A stretch of DNA of 40,716 nt from Thermoanaerobaculum sp. (GTDB lineage Bacteria > Acidobacteriota > Thermoanaerobaculia > Thermoanaerobaculales > Thermoanaerobaculaceae). The notes below the pieces were generated by a model. That model saw only the letters and a program-made list of their open reading frames with translations, ran no database searches and was not told where the DNA came from. The stretch is taken from the NCBI GenBank assembly GCA_025060245.1, contig JANXCP010000008.1, positions 1 to 40,716 of the forward strand. Direction: 5' to 3'. The position numbers and the translations under genes are program-made. This document shows, piece after piece, positions 27,458-36,363 of this stretch (the first letter of the stretch is position 1; each line of letters starts with the position of its first letter).

Positions 27458-28870
27458 TCAGGAACCCTGCAACAGGGAGCGACGGCGGCCAAAAGTCATG
27501 TACAGCAAAAGGCCAAGGGCTAACCAGACGAGGAAACGCACCCAGGTGATCCAGGGCAGGGACAACATCAGGTACAAACAGAGCCCCACTCCCAGGGCGG
27601 GGATAGCGGGGAAGAGGGGAACGCGGAAGGGGCGCTTCCAGTCAGGGCGGGTCCAACGCAGGACGAGAACACCACCGGAGACAATGGCGAACGCGCATAG
27701 GGTGCCAATAGAGCAGAGTTCCGCCACCACCCCAATGGGGGTGAGGGCGGCGGCAACGGCGACGATGAGACCGGTGACCAAGGTGGTGATGTGCGGGGTC
27801 CGGAAGCGCGGGTGCACTTGCGAGAAAACGTTGGGGAGCAGCCCATCGCGTGACATGGCAAAGAGGATGCGCGGTTGGCCCAGGAGCAGCACCAAGAGGA
27901 CCGAGGTAATGCCGGCCAAGGCACCCACAGAGACCACTGCCGAGGCCCAGGGCATTTGCAGCTCGTTGAGCACCAAAGCCACCGGGTCGGCCACGTTGAG
28001 CTTGTGGTAGGGGACCACGCCGGTCATGATGGCTGCCACTGCCATGTAGAGCAAGGTGGAAATGGCCAAGGAGCCCAAAATGCCCACTGGCAGGTCCTTC
28101 TGCGGATTTTTTGCCTCTTCCGCGGTGGTGGATACGGCATCAAAGCCCACGTAGGCGAGGAACACAATGGCCGCGGCAGTGACAATCCCGGAAAAGCCAA
28201 AGGGGGCAAAGGGCCGCCAATGGGCCGGGTTCACGTGCCCTACTGCCAAGGCAATAAAGGCAAGGATCACCCCTACTTTCACCACCACGATGGCCAAGTT
28301 CACCCGTGAGCTTTCCTTGATCCCGCGGATGAGCAGCCCGGTGAGCACCAGCACCACCACCGCGGCGGGGACATTCACCACTCCTGGGTTAGGCCCCCAG
28401 GGCGCGGCCGCCCAGTCATGGGGGAGCTGGAGCCCCCAGGGGCGCAAGGCGTTGTTCACCAGGTTGACCAAGTACGCGGACCAACCGATGGCCACCAGGG
28501 AGGCCCCGACCATGTACTCCAGGATGAGGTCCCAGCCAATGATCCATGCGGGCAGCTCTCCCAGGGTGGCGTAGCCGTAGGTATAGGCGCTTCCTGCCAC
28601 GGGGATCATGGCTGCCAGCTCGGCATAGCACAGCGCCGCGCAGGCGCAGGCGGCGGCGGCGATGGCGAAGGAGAGGATGATCCCGGGGCCGGCGTGGGTG
28701 GCCGCTTCCACTCCTGGGAGGACAAAGATCCCCACACCGATGATGCAGCCAATACCAATGGCCACCAGGTCCCAGGGCCCCAACGCTCGTCGCAGTTGGC
28801 CTGGTCCGGAAGTGGGTTCGGCAAGCACCTGTTCTAGGGGTTTGGTGCGGAAAAGGGACTTGAGCCTCAT
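27458..28870 (-). CDS. APC family amino acid permease (CAT-like)
   Basis: LGPWDLVAIGIGCIIGVGIFVLPGVEAATHAGPGIILSF and AAMIPVAGSAYTYGYATLGELPAWIIGWDLILEYMVGASLVAIGWS. Confidence 0.93.
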   Translation of the reverse strand: MRLKSLFRTKPLEQVLAEPTSGPGQLRRALGPWDLVAIGIGCIIGVGIFVLPGVEAATHAGPGIILSFAIAAAACACAALCYAELAAMIPVAGSAYTYGYATLGELPAWIIGWDLILEYMVGASLVAIGWSAYLVNLVNNALRPWGLQLPHDWAAAPWGPNPGVVNVPAAVVVLVLTGLLIRGIKESSRVNLAIVVVKVGVILAFIALAVGHVNPAHWRPFAPFGFSGIVTAAAIVFLAYVGFDAVSTTAEEAKNPQKDLPVGILGSLAISTLLYMAVAAIMTGVVPYHKLNVADPVALVLNELQMPWASAVVSVGALAGITSVLLVLLLGQPRILFAMSRDGLLPNVFSQVHPRFRTPHITTLVTGLIVAVAAALTPIGVVAELCSIGTLCAFAIVSGGVLVLRWTRPDWKRPFRVPLFPAIPALGVGLCLYLMLSLPWITWVRFLVWLALGLLLYMTFGRRRSLLQGS

Positions 28871-28955
28871 GGCATGGCGCTCCCTGCGCACCGTAGCATA
28901 ATGTGCAGGTATTCACAAGCCGAAAGGGCTACTGGGTTGCCCTCCGAGTAGGGTC

Positions 28956-29861
28956 TTATTGGAAGAGGGCCAAAAAGCGCGGAGAAAAACCCTTGGTACT
29001 TCGCACCCCGCCTAGGGCTTGGCATTGCCGAACGTCGCTCAGGGCTTGCTGGTAAAGGTTTTGGTCTTTCTCCCCCGTATCCACCCAGAGGGAGAACCGC
29101 GCGGCCCCGCGCAGCAGGTAGGCAATGCGAGTGGCTTCTGCACTGCCCATCTCGGGGATCGCCAACAGCTCCACGGTCCGCTGGAAATCACCGGCCAGGA
29201 ACGCCGCCACAGCCCTCTGCAGCTTTTCTGGTGCAGGGTGGGCGTCGGGAGCGGGTGGGGCGGCCAAGAGGCGCTCCAGCGATCGGGTGGACTGGGCCAG
29301 CATATCGCGCACCAGTCGTAGGGCATCGGCGGAGGCTTCGGGCCCCAGTTGCTGGTAGGCTTTCAACGCCCTCCCTACCGCTCCCCGGGTCTCCAGGACT
29401 TCCGCCGTGCTCGGCGCAGGTCGTCGCAGCAGCTCCTCCGCCTGGGCTGCCAGGGTCCTGGCCTCAGCCCGCAACACCTGGACTTCCGCCGCCTCTCGCT
29501 GGCGTTCGTCCGCTTCCGCGGCCCGGGCCTGCGCCTGCTCCCAGCGATGGCGCAGCTCCGCCTCCAGCCGTTCGTAAGCCAGGCGGGCGGCCACGGCGTG
29601 TTCGCGGGCTGCAGCTCGGTCCCAAGGGGTGCGGGCGAGGGCCAAGGTGTCATGGGCGAGGGCCAACTTGGCATCCGCCTGTTGGCGGGCCTTGCGCAGA
29701 AGTGGGGCGGCAGCGAAGAGCCGGGCCATGTGGGGATCGGTGAGGAGCGACTCCACACGCCCTTTGGCCGCTTCGGCGGCGGCAATGGCTGAGGCCGCAT
29801 CTTGCGCTGTCGCCGCCACCGGGAAGGCAAGAGCCAGCAAGAAAAAGCGCAACAAGTTCAT
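28956..29861 (-). CDS. Secreted Ala/Glu/Arg-rich coiled-coil protein of unknown function
   Basis: Signal peptide MNLLRFFLLALAFPVAATAQ; long helical region; starts 3 nt after the upstream kinase stop. Confidence 0.7.
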   Translation of the reverse strand: MNLLRFFLLALAFPVAATAQDAASAIAAAEAAKGRVESLLTDPHMARLFAAAPLLRKARQQADAKLALAHDTLALARTPWDRAAAREHAVAARLAYERLEAELRHRWEQAQARAAEADERQREAAEVQVLRAEARTLAAQAEELLRRPAPSTAEVLETRGAVGRALKAYQQLGPEASADALRLVRDMLAQSTRSLERLLAAPPAPDAHPAPEKLQRAVAAFLAGDFQRTVELLAIPEMGSAEATRIAYLLRGAARFSLWVDTGEKDQNLYQQALSDVRQCQALGGVRSTKGFSPRFLALFQ

Positions 29862-29864
29862 ACG

Positions 29865-31322
29865 TTACCTCCAACCCAGCTCCTGTAAGAATTGCTCCGC
29901 CTCTAAGGCACGCACGGGGATCACCGTGCGGGTGGTGGTACCTGCCAACACCTGGACTAAAGCCTTCACTGTTTCCCCGCTTTCTGGGTCCTGCAACTCC
30001 AACTGGTAGGAGCCGGCGGGCAACGCCAGGCTCAGGGGCGTTACCGCGTCGGCTGGCAGTGGGATGGATTGGCCCTGGCTGTCCTTGATGGCCGCCACCC
30101 TAGCCCAAGGTATCGCGTGCACCACCAGGGTGCCTGCCGCTGGGATGGTCGCAGGCGTGGCCGCCGTGCTGCCCTGCCCCCTCTTCAAGAGGAACAGAGC
30201 GCCGCCGGCCGTGAACAGGAGGGCGGCTGCGGCGGCCAGAACGAGCCAACGGGAGGCTTTTTGCCGGGGGGCGGGAGCGGTCTGGGGTGCCGGTGGGGTA
30301 GGGGCGGGAAGGGTGGCCTCCGTCGGGGCGGGAATTGCCGTCGGCGCGGTGGGGACCGCTTGCACCTCCAAGGATGGGCTGGCAGGGGGAGCCACCAGGG
30401 TTGTGGGTTGCGCCTCCTCAGGCGGTGGAAGCAGGATGGCCAGTTCTTGCGGGGAGAACTTGTACCTTCCCTGCAGGTGACGGAGCTGGTCTTGCACCGC
30501 TTCGGCGTTGGGGGGCCGGTGGGTGGGTTCTTTGGCCAACAACTGGAGCACCAACTGGCGGAGGTCCTCCGGGACCCGGCCCTGGGGATCGGTGACGTCA
30601 AAACCCAAGGGGGGATGGTAGAGGTGGGCGGCGATGAGGGCGGAGGCCGTGTCTCCCATGAGCGGCAGGCGACCGGTGAGGAGCTCGTAGAACACAACGC
30701 CGAAGGAGTAAAGGTCGGAGCGCTGGTCCAGCATTCCTCCCTCGGCTGTCTTGAACTGTTCCGGCGAGGCGTAGCGCACCTTGCCGATGAACATGCCGGT
30801 ACTGGTCAGGCCCGTGGCTTCCGCTTCCAAGACCTTCACAATTCCCAGGTCAATTAACTTGACCAGCGGCCGCCCGTCGGCATCGCGCGCCAACATCAAA
30901 TTGTCCGGCGAGATATCCCGGTGCACCATCTTCCGGCGGTGGAGAAAACCAATGGCCTCCAAGGACTGAACGGCAATTTCCACCGCCAGGCCCAAGGAGG
31001 GGGGGCCGTGCCGGCGCAACAGCTCGCGCAGGTCCACCCCGGGGATGAACTCCATGACCATGGCCGCGTTACCCGCCTCATCGGCAAAGAAGTCGTACAG
31101 CTGCGCAATGTTGGGGTGCCGCAGGCGAATCAACGTTTGCGCTTCGCGGGTGAAACGCAGGGCAAACTCCTTGTCACCCTCCAGCTGCGGGCGCATGATC
31201 TTGACCACGCGCTCTTCCCCCAAGAGCTTGTGGCGCACCTTGAAAATCGCGCCCATTCCCCCTTCGCGCATCTTGCCAATGAGCTCGTACTTTTCTTGCA
31301 CCTGCTCCAGAACCGTCGCCAC
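29865..31322 (-). CDS. Ser/Thr protein kinase with TM and PEGA-like extracytoplasmic domain
   Basis: MREGGMGAIFKVRH, VVKIMRP, MVHRDISPDNLML, LIDLGIVK; Pro-rich linker, TM RWLVLAAAAALLFTAGGALFLL, PEGA-like GTLVVHAIPWARVAAI...LPAGSYQLELQDPESG. Confidence 0.93.
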   Translation of the reverse strand: MATVLEQVQEKYELIGKMREGGMGAIFKVRHKLLGEERVVKIMRPQLEGDKEFALRFTREAQTLIRLRHPNIAQLYDFFADEAGNAAMVMEFIPGVDLRELLRRHGPPSLGLAVEIAVQSLEAIGFLHRRKMVHRDISPDNLMLARDADGRPLVKLIDLGIVKVLEAEATGLTSTGMFIGKVRYASPEQFKTAEGGMLDQRSDLYSFGVVFYELLTGRLPLMGDTASALIAAHLYHPPLGFDVTDPQGRVPEDLRQLVLQLLAKEPTHRPPNAEAVQDQLRHLQGRYKFSPQELAILLPPPEEAQPTTLVAPPASPSLEVQAVPTAPTAIPAPTEATLPAPTPPAPQTAPAPRQKASRWLVLAAAAALLFTAGGALFLLKRGQGSTAATPATIPAAGTLVVHAIPWARVAAIKDSQGQSIPLPADAVTPLSLALPAGSYQLELQDPESGETVKALVQVLAGTTTRTVIPVRALEAEQFLQELGWR

Positions 31323-31383
31323 CGCCCTGCTTACCTCCCCCTGGTGCCGTCTTGGTCAGTGTAGAACTTTTTTGGGCCAAACG

Positions 31384-31410
31384 AAAAGCGGGCGGGAGGC
31401 CCGCCCGCTT
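31384..31410 (-). terminator. Intrinsic terminator downstream of the M35 protease gene
   Basis: Minus strand AAGCGGGCGGG-CCT-CCCGCCCGCTT followed by TT; perfect 11-bp stem. Confidence 0.75.
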
Positions 31411-31431
31411 GCGCCAGCTACTGGCCGGGTC

Positions 31432-32496
31432 TCAGTAGGAGTCCTCGGCGAAGTACTCGTAGTTGTCCGCGTTGTCAATCGCCTTGTGGGGCTGGGAGAC
31501 AGCCAAGTTGTGGGCGGCGGTGGCACCGTAGGCCCAATCGTCGGTGCTCGCCACCACGTTGAAATGGCTCACCTCGTGCACCAAGGTGCCGGCTTTGGAA
31601 TCCCGACCCGTCATGGGCGCCGACCAGAACGCGTTGCAGAGGTAGATCTTGTAGGGTTGGGTGGGGTACACGTAGGCGTAGTAGTTTTGCTTGCAGGAGC
31701 AGTCAAAGGTGATAGGTTGGTTCACCAAGGCGTTGCGGATGTTGGAGAAGTTGGTCCTCACGGTGTTGAAGTAGGTGGTGGAGGGGTTGGTGCGGTAATC
31801 AAACCACCACTTGTACCGGGAGCTCGTCCTGCCGTAGTTTACCAGGTAGTTGAGCGCGTTGGTGGCCATGGTCACGGCATGGTTGAAGGCACTGTTCAAG
31901 GTGCTCTGCTGGGTATTGGTGCAGTTGGTGAAACCCCCGACGTACATGGCCGAGAGATCCAGCTCCAGCTGGCGTTCGGCCTCTTCGCCCCCCTCAAGCC
32001 AGAAGCTGATCTCGTTGCTCCGCACCGCCACCGCCTGAAGATCCGGACCTTCCAGCTGCTCCCTTACCACCAGACGCTCACTACGGAAGCGGACGGTGTA
32101 CTGACCTGAAACGCGCATGGCATAGGCCGAGGTGATGTCCACGGTGGTGCTGAGGGTCTCCCCTGGCTCCAGCCTGATGAAATCCTCGGGGGAGGGGGCA
32201 GGCCGCTTGATGAGCTTGCCCGTATACCTCACCGGCTCACCGTTCCTCTTGACGGCAAAGATGTTCCCCTCAATGCCATCCAGAGGGGTTTGCCAGCGCA
32301 GGACGTACAGGGGCGCATCCCCCTGGTTCGTCAGCGACCATTGGAGGGTTAAGGGCTCGTCGGCGCGTACCTCAACGCGGTCCATGGACAGCTCGCTCCG
32401 CAGTTGCAGGCGCCCCTCTGGCCCTGGTGGCAAAGCCACCGCCAGACCTACCACCCCCAGCATAAGCCCCACAAACAACGCTACGGTTTTCCTCAT
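31432..32496 (-). CDS. M35 (aspzincin) Lys-N-like metalloendopeptidase
   Basis: ATG at 32496 with signal peptide; C-terminal catalytic domain with GTLVHEVSHFNVVASTDDWAYGATAAHNLAVSQPHKAIDNADNYEYFAED (HExxH plus a downstream Asp) and FDCSCKQNYYAYVYPTQPYKIYLCNAFW. Confidence 0.88.
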   Translation of the reverse strand: MRKTVALFVGLMLGVVGLAVALPPGPEGRLQLRSELSMDRVEVRADEPLTLQWSLTNQGDAPLYVLRWQTPLDGIEGNIFAVKRNGEPVRYTGKLIKRPAPSPEDFIRLEPGETLSTTVDITSAYAMRVSGQYTVRFRSERLVVREQLEGPDLQAVAVRSNEISFWLEGGEEAERQLELDLSAMYVGGFTNCTNTQQSTLNSAFNHAVTMATNALNYLVNYGRTSSRYKWWFDYRTNPSTTYFNTVRTNFSNIRNALVNQPITFDCSCKQNYYAYVYPTQPYKIYLCNAFWSAPMTGRDSKAGTLVHEVSHFNVVASTDDWAYGATAAHNLAVSQPHKAIDNADNYEYFAEDSY

Positions 32497-32782
32497 GACC
32501 TCCTCCGCTGCCAGCGGGTCGTCCCCGCCGCTGAAAGTTGTGGTTATTTTCCCCAAGCAAGTGGGGCAGCTGTCAAGGATTGTGGTGGGAGGCCGAAGCC
32601 CTGCGGGCAAATCCGTTCTGCTTCCGAAAGTTTTTTGCACCTCGCCTAAGGTAAGAACCGATGGGCAAAAGCCCTTCACCTGCCCCACCGGCAGGGGCGT
32701 TAGCGCTGAGCAACAGCCCCAAACCTTCACACCGGTTTCGCATGGCGCTTCGCCCATCTTCACACCAACCGTACACGCTCAC

Positions 32783-32811
32783 CCTGGGTCGGTGGTTAGA
32801 GCTGACCCAGG
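32783..32811 (+). promoter_or_regulatory. Possible SD-sequestering hairpin upstream of the PHP gene
   Basis: CCTGGGTC (32783-32790), 13-nt loop, GACCCAGG (32804-32811); the 3' arm runs into the SD AGGAGG just before ATG 32819. Confidence 0.45.
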
Positions 32812-32818
32812 AGGCGTT

Positions 32819-33733
32819 ATGAAGTGGAAGAAAATGGATATGCACGTGCACTCGTGCTTTTCTGTGGAGCCTGTGCCGCGGGTGAGCAGGGTGAACTTTC
32901 GCCCGAAGGAAACACCAGAGGAAATTTACCGACGGGCCAAGGAAGCCGGCATGGATTTCGTCACCATCACCGACCACGACACCATTGACGGCTGCTTGGA
33001 TTTCCTCAACAAGTACCCCGACTGCCAAGATTTCGTGGTGGGTGAAGAGGTTTCCACGCAGCTCCCGGAGAGCAAGCTTACGGTGCACATCAACGTCTAC
33101 GGCCATAACGAGGAGCAGCACCGCGAGTTGCAGCGTCGGCGCGAGGACGCCTTTGCCGTAGCCGCCTACTGTCGTGAGCAAAACCTCTTCTTTGCCTGGA
33201 ACCACCCCTTTTACCGGGAGAACCTCTCCACCATTGAGGCGCAGGAGTTTTTGGCCTTTGTGGAGCACGTGGAGGTGCTGGAAACCCGTAACGGCGGTCG
33301 CATGCAGCTGCTCAATGTGCTGGCTGAGGAGCTGGCGGTGCGTTTTGGCAAGGGGATGCAAGGGGGCAGCGACACCCACACCGGACACGTGGGGTCAGTC
33401 TACACTGCCGTGCCCTGTGAAGACCTGCAGGGCTTTTTCGCTGGCATCCTCGCTGGACAGAGCCGCATCGTTGGTCATCACTCCACCCCGCGCACCTTCT
33501 ACGTGCACAATTTCTTGGTAGGGCGCCGCCACGTGATTGAGCAGCACGTCAAACAGGCGGCCTCGCTGGTGGAGCGCATCCGCCTGCAGGGACTGGGCTT
33601 GTTAGCTCTGCTCCTGTCCCCCTGGGTGGTGCACCGCCACTTCATGGGGCAGCGGGAAATGGCGGAAATTGCTGTGAACAGGGTGCAGCAGTTGGCGCAC
33701 CTACGCCCCTGGGTACAGGACGTCTCCTGGTAA
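32819..33733 (+). CDS. PHP domain phosphoesterase
   Basis: MDMHVHSCFS, FVTITDHDTIDG, NHPFY, GGSDTHTGHVG metal-binding motifs. Confidence 0.9.
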   Translation: MKWKKMDMHVHSCFSVEPVPRVSRVNFRPKETPEEIYRRAKEAGMDFVTITDHDTIDGCLDFLNKYPDCQDFVVGEEVSTQLPESKLTVHINVYGHNEEQHRELQRRREDAFAVAAYCREQNLFFAWNHPFYRENLSTIEAQEFLAFVEHVEVLETRNGGRMQLLNVLAEELAVRFGKGMQGGSDTHTGHVGSVYTAVPCEDLQGFFAGILAGQSRIVGHHSTPRTFYVHNFLVGRRHVIEQHVKQAASLVERIRLQGLGLLALLLSPWVVHRHFMGQREMAEIAVNRVQQLAHLRPWVQDVSW

Positions 33734-35050
33734 GTTGGCGGAGTCGCTGTCGGCCACATGCTGAACCAGGCGCAGGATGCGGCTGGTCCCCTGGCGGGGC
33801 AAGCGGCGAAAACCGCTCCAGGCGACGCCAGCCAGAATGCCATCCTCCAGCCAGTGGGAAAGCCACTGGCCAGCGGCCGCGGGGTGCTCTTGCTTAAGCC
33901 CCGCCCCCAGTTCCATGGCCCAACGGCGGTTCAGCACCTCGTGGACGCCCACCGGTGGTGCAAAGATCAGGGCGATCCCCAAGGCGCCGTAAAAGGTGAG
34001 CTCCGAAGGCTTGGTCCAGAGAATGTCGGTCTCCGCCAGGGTGCGGTTGAACGAGTGCCAATAACGGTCCCAGGTGGGTTCCAAGAGGATGCGGACCGCC
34101 TCCGGTTGCAAGTCGGACAAGCCCAAAGCTTGCAGTAGCTCGGCAAAAACTTGCGCCACTTGGGGGTTGAGCCCCGCCACCAGGGTGAGGCGAAGCTTTT
34201 TTTGCCGTAGCAACGGCGCCAACGAAGGCAGGAATTGCCTGGCCATGGAGGCTTGGGCTCCGGCACCCCCCACGGCGAAGGTGAGGTGGGGTGGCTTGGA
34301 GGGTTGCATGTCCAAAAGGCCGGGGAACACCTGCTGCAGTTCCTGGCGAACTTGCCGGCGAAAAGTCCCCTCAGGATCCAAACGGGCCAAGCGCTCCATC
34401 AAGTGCTGGCGCTGCAGCTCTTCCTGGCCCTCAAAGAGCAACTCCAGGGGCAGGGGGAAGCCGGTGAGGGCAATGGCCTCCGGCGGTACCCCGTAGGCCC
34501 GAAGGCGGCGCGCGGCGCGATGGCTCGGGGCGCAGTACAGGATGCGGCCCTGGGCGGGCTGAGCGGGGACCCACGCGCGGGCGATGTCGCTGTCGGTGAT
34601 CACGCATACTACCTTGTCCAGCCCCACCCGGGCAGCGGCGAGGGCAGGGGCAAAGAACGTGGTCACGAGCACCCCCTTCCCGTTGCTGCACGCGGCCACC
34701 ACCCCTTTACCCAAACCCGCCCTGAGCATGACGTCCAAGAGGCGGACGGACCAATTCGGTGAAGAGAGATCACGGTACGGGTAGAGGCGGGGAATTTCCG
34801 TAATGCTCTCCAATGCCCAGCGCATGACCCGACCCAGACCCTGCCCCTGGGAGGCCCGGGAGAGCCCTGTATAAGCGGCGCGGAAGAGGTTCCACAACCG
34901 CGTTTCGCCGGGTGAGGCCAGGGGAGGGCCGTCAGCTCGTAGGAGGGGCACCTGCAGCGCCGAGGCCAGGGCCGCCGCGGCTCGTAGGTGGCCATACCCC
35001 ATATCCACGGCTGCCACCAACACCTGACGGGCAAGTGGTTCCCCTGCCAT
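33701..35050 (-). CDS. MGDG synthase/MurG-like glycosyltransferase
   Basis: N-terminal VLVAAVDMGYGHLRAAAALASAL (MGDG_synth-like GHxxAA pattern), later FAVGGAGAQ and TKPSELTFYGALGIALIFAPPVGVHEVLNRRW resembling a GT-B donor site. Confidence 0.75.
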   Translation of the reverse strand: MAGEPLARQVLVAAVDMGYGHLRAAAALASALQVPLLRADGPPLASPGETRLWNLFRAAYTGLSRASQGQGLGRVMRWALESITEIPRLYPYRDLSSPNWSVRLLDVMLRAGLGKGVVAACSNGKGVLVTTFFAPALAAARVGLDKVVCVITDSDIARAWVPAQPAQGRILYCAPSHRAARRLRAYGVPPEAIALTGFPLPLELLFEGQEELQRQHLMERLARLDPEGTFRRQVRQELQQVFPGLLDMQPSKPPHLTFAVGGAGAQASMARQFLPSLAPLLRQKKLRLTLVAGLNPQVAQVFAELLQALGLSDLQPEAVRILLEPTWDRYWHSFNRTLAETDILWTKPSELTFYGALGIALIFAPPVGVHEVLNRRWAMELGAGLKQEHPAAAGQWLSHWLEDGILAGVAWSGFRRLPRQGTSRILRLVQHVADSDSANLPGDVLYPGA

Positions 35051-35124
35051 GACCCCCTCAACCGGGCAAAGGCTAACATGGAAAGGGCTTCTCCCTTCCC
35101 TCAACCCGCCTTCACAGTCTCTTC

Positions 35125-36363
35125 ATGGCGCAAGAGCAGCATCCAAGTATGGCGCTGAGCCTTTTTGCTGCCGTTGTGGCGTTGGGTTTGCTGGTCCGCC
35201 TGATCATGCTGGCAAGCCAGTGGCGTCAGCTGCGACGGACCAACCTGCCCCGGGAGGGGCATTGGTGCGGCGTGAGCATCCTCAAACCGGTCAAGGGGGT
35301 AGATCCTGGTTTTGAGGAAAACCTGCGCAGCGTGTTTCAACAGGATTATCCGTGCTTTGAGGTGTTGGTGGGCGCGCAGGATCCCAATGACCCAGCCCTG
35401 GCCATTGCCCGCCGGGTGGCCGCCCAGTTCCCCCATATCCGCTGTGTGGTGCTGGCGGACAACCGGCAGGTAGGGCCCAACCCCAAGGTGGCCAACTTGG
35501 CCAACCTACTCCCCCACGCCCAGCACGAGGTGGTCTTGATTTCCGACTCCAACGTGCGCTTGGCGCCGGAGACCCTCAAGGATATGGTGGCGAAGTTGCA
35601 AGAGCCCGGGGTAGGTTTGGTCTCCTCCCCTATTCGCGGCACGTTGCCCGGCAGCATGGGCGGCGCGGTGGATGCGTTTTTGCTCAACACCTTCGTTATG
35701 GGCGGTACCGCGGCCATGCACCGTTTGCTGGGCGGGGTGTGCGTGGTGGGCAAGTCTATGATGCTGCGCCGCAGTACCCTGCAGGCCCTCGGGGGGCTGG
35801 AGTTCTTGGCACAGTTTCTGGCGGAGGACCAGGTGTGCGGCGAGGCGGTGGCGGCCCAAGGGCTCAAGGTGGAGCTGGCGCCGCTGCCAGTGCACAACGT
35901 GACCGGTTCGCCTTCCCTGGGGCAAGTGGCGGGTCGTTACCTGCGCTGGGCGAAAATTCGGCGCCGCATGGCGCCGGCGGGGTTTGTGGGTGAACCCTTG
36001 TTGTTTCCCTTCGCCATGGCTTCCCTGGGCTTGCTGCTAGCCCCCTCCTGGGCGGCTCTTGCCCTGTGGGGGCTCACGCTGGCCCTCCAGGGGGGGCTCG
36101 CGTGGACGGCCTTTGCCGTGGTGGGGGAGCGATGGCCCCTCAGGCGGATGGCCGCGAGCCTGTTGGTGGCGGAATTCGTGGCCGTGGGGGCATGGTTGAT
36201 GGCCTGGTTTTCCCGCACGGTACAGTGGCGGGGTCAGTGCTTTCTCATTGGTCCGCGAACGCAACTGCAGCCAATAGCAGCTGAGGCGGAACTCGACCCT
36301 GTGGTTCCCCTGGCCCAGCCAGCGCCCCATTGCGAGGTGCTGCCCGCCAGCACCGCCAGCTAG
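35125..36363 (+). CDS. GT21-like (ceramide glucosyltransferase/HpnI-type) glycosyltransferase
   Basis: GVSILKPVKGVDPGFEENLRSVFQQDYPCFEVLVGAQDPNDPA, ISDSNVRL, AEDQVCGEAV, GRYLRWAKIRR; C-terminal TMs. Confidence 0.85.
   Translation: MAQEQHPSMALSLFAAVVALGLLVRLIMLASQWRQLRRTNLPREGHWCGVSILKPVKGVDPGFEENLRSVFQQDYPCFEVLVGAQDPNDPALAIARRVAAQFPHIRCVVLADNRQVGPNPKVANLANLLPHAQHEVVLISDSNVRLAPETLKDMVAKLQEPGVGLVSSPIRGTLPGSMGGAVDAFLLNTFVMGGTAAMHRLLGGVCVVGKSMMLRRSTLQALGGLEFLAQFLAEDQVCGEAVAAQGLKVELAPLPVHNVTGSPSLGQVAGRYLRWAKIRRRMAPAGFVGEPLLFPFAMASLGLLLAPSWAALALWGLTLALQGGLAWTAFAVVGERWPLRRMAASLLVAEFVAVGAWLMAWFSRTVQWRGQCFLIGPRTQLQPIAAEAELDPVVPLAQPAPHCEVLPASTAS

Noticed and set aside
32544-32576. TTGACA on the minus strand as promoter for the M35 gene
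   Set aside because: No convincing -10 hexamer at 16-18 bp; not listed as a feature.
32499-32763. N-terminal extension of the M35 ORF and of the PHP ORF into the shared intergenic region
   Set aside because: The signal peptide begins at ATG 32496 and PHP has a good SD at ATG 32819; the extensions have no domain-like sequence.
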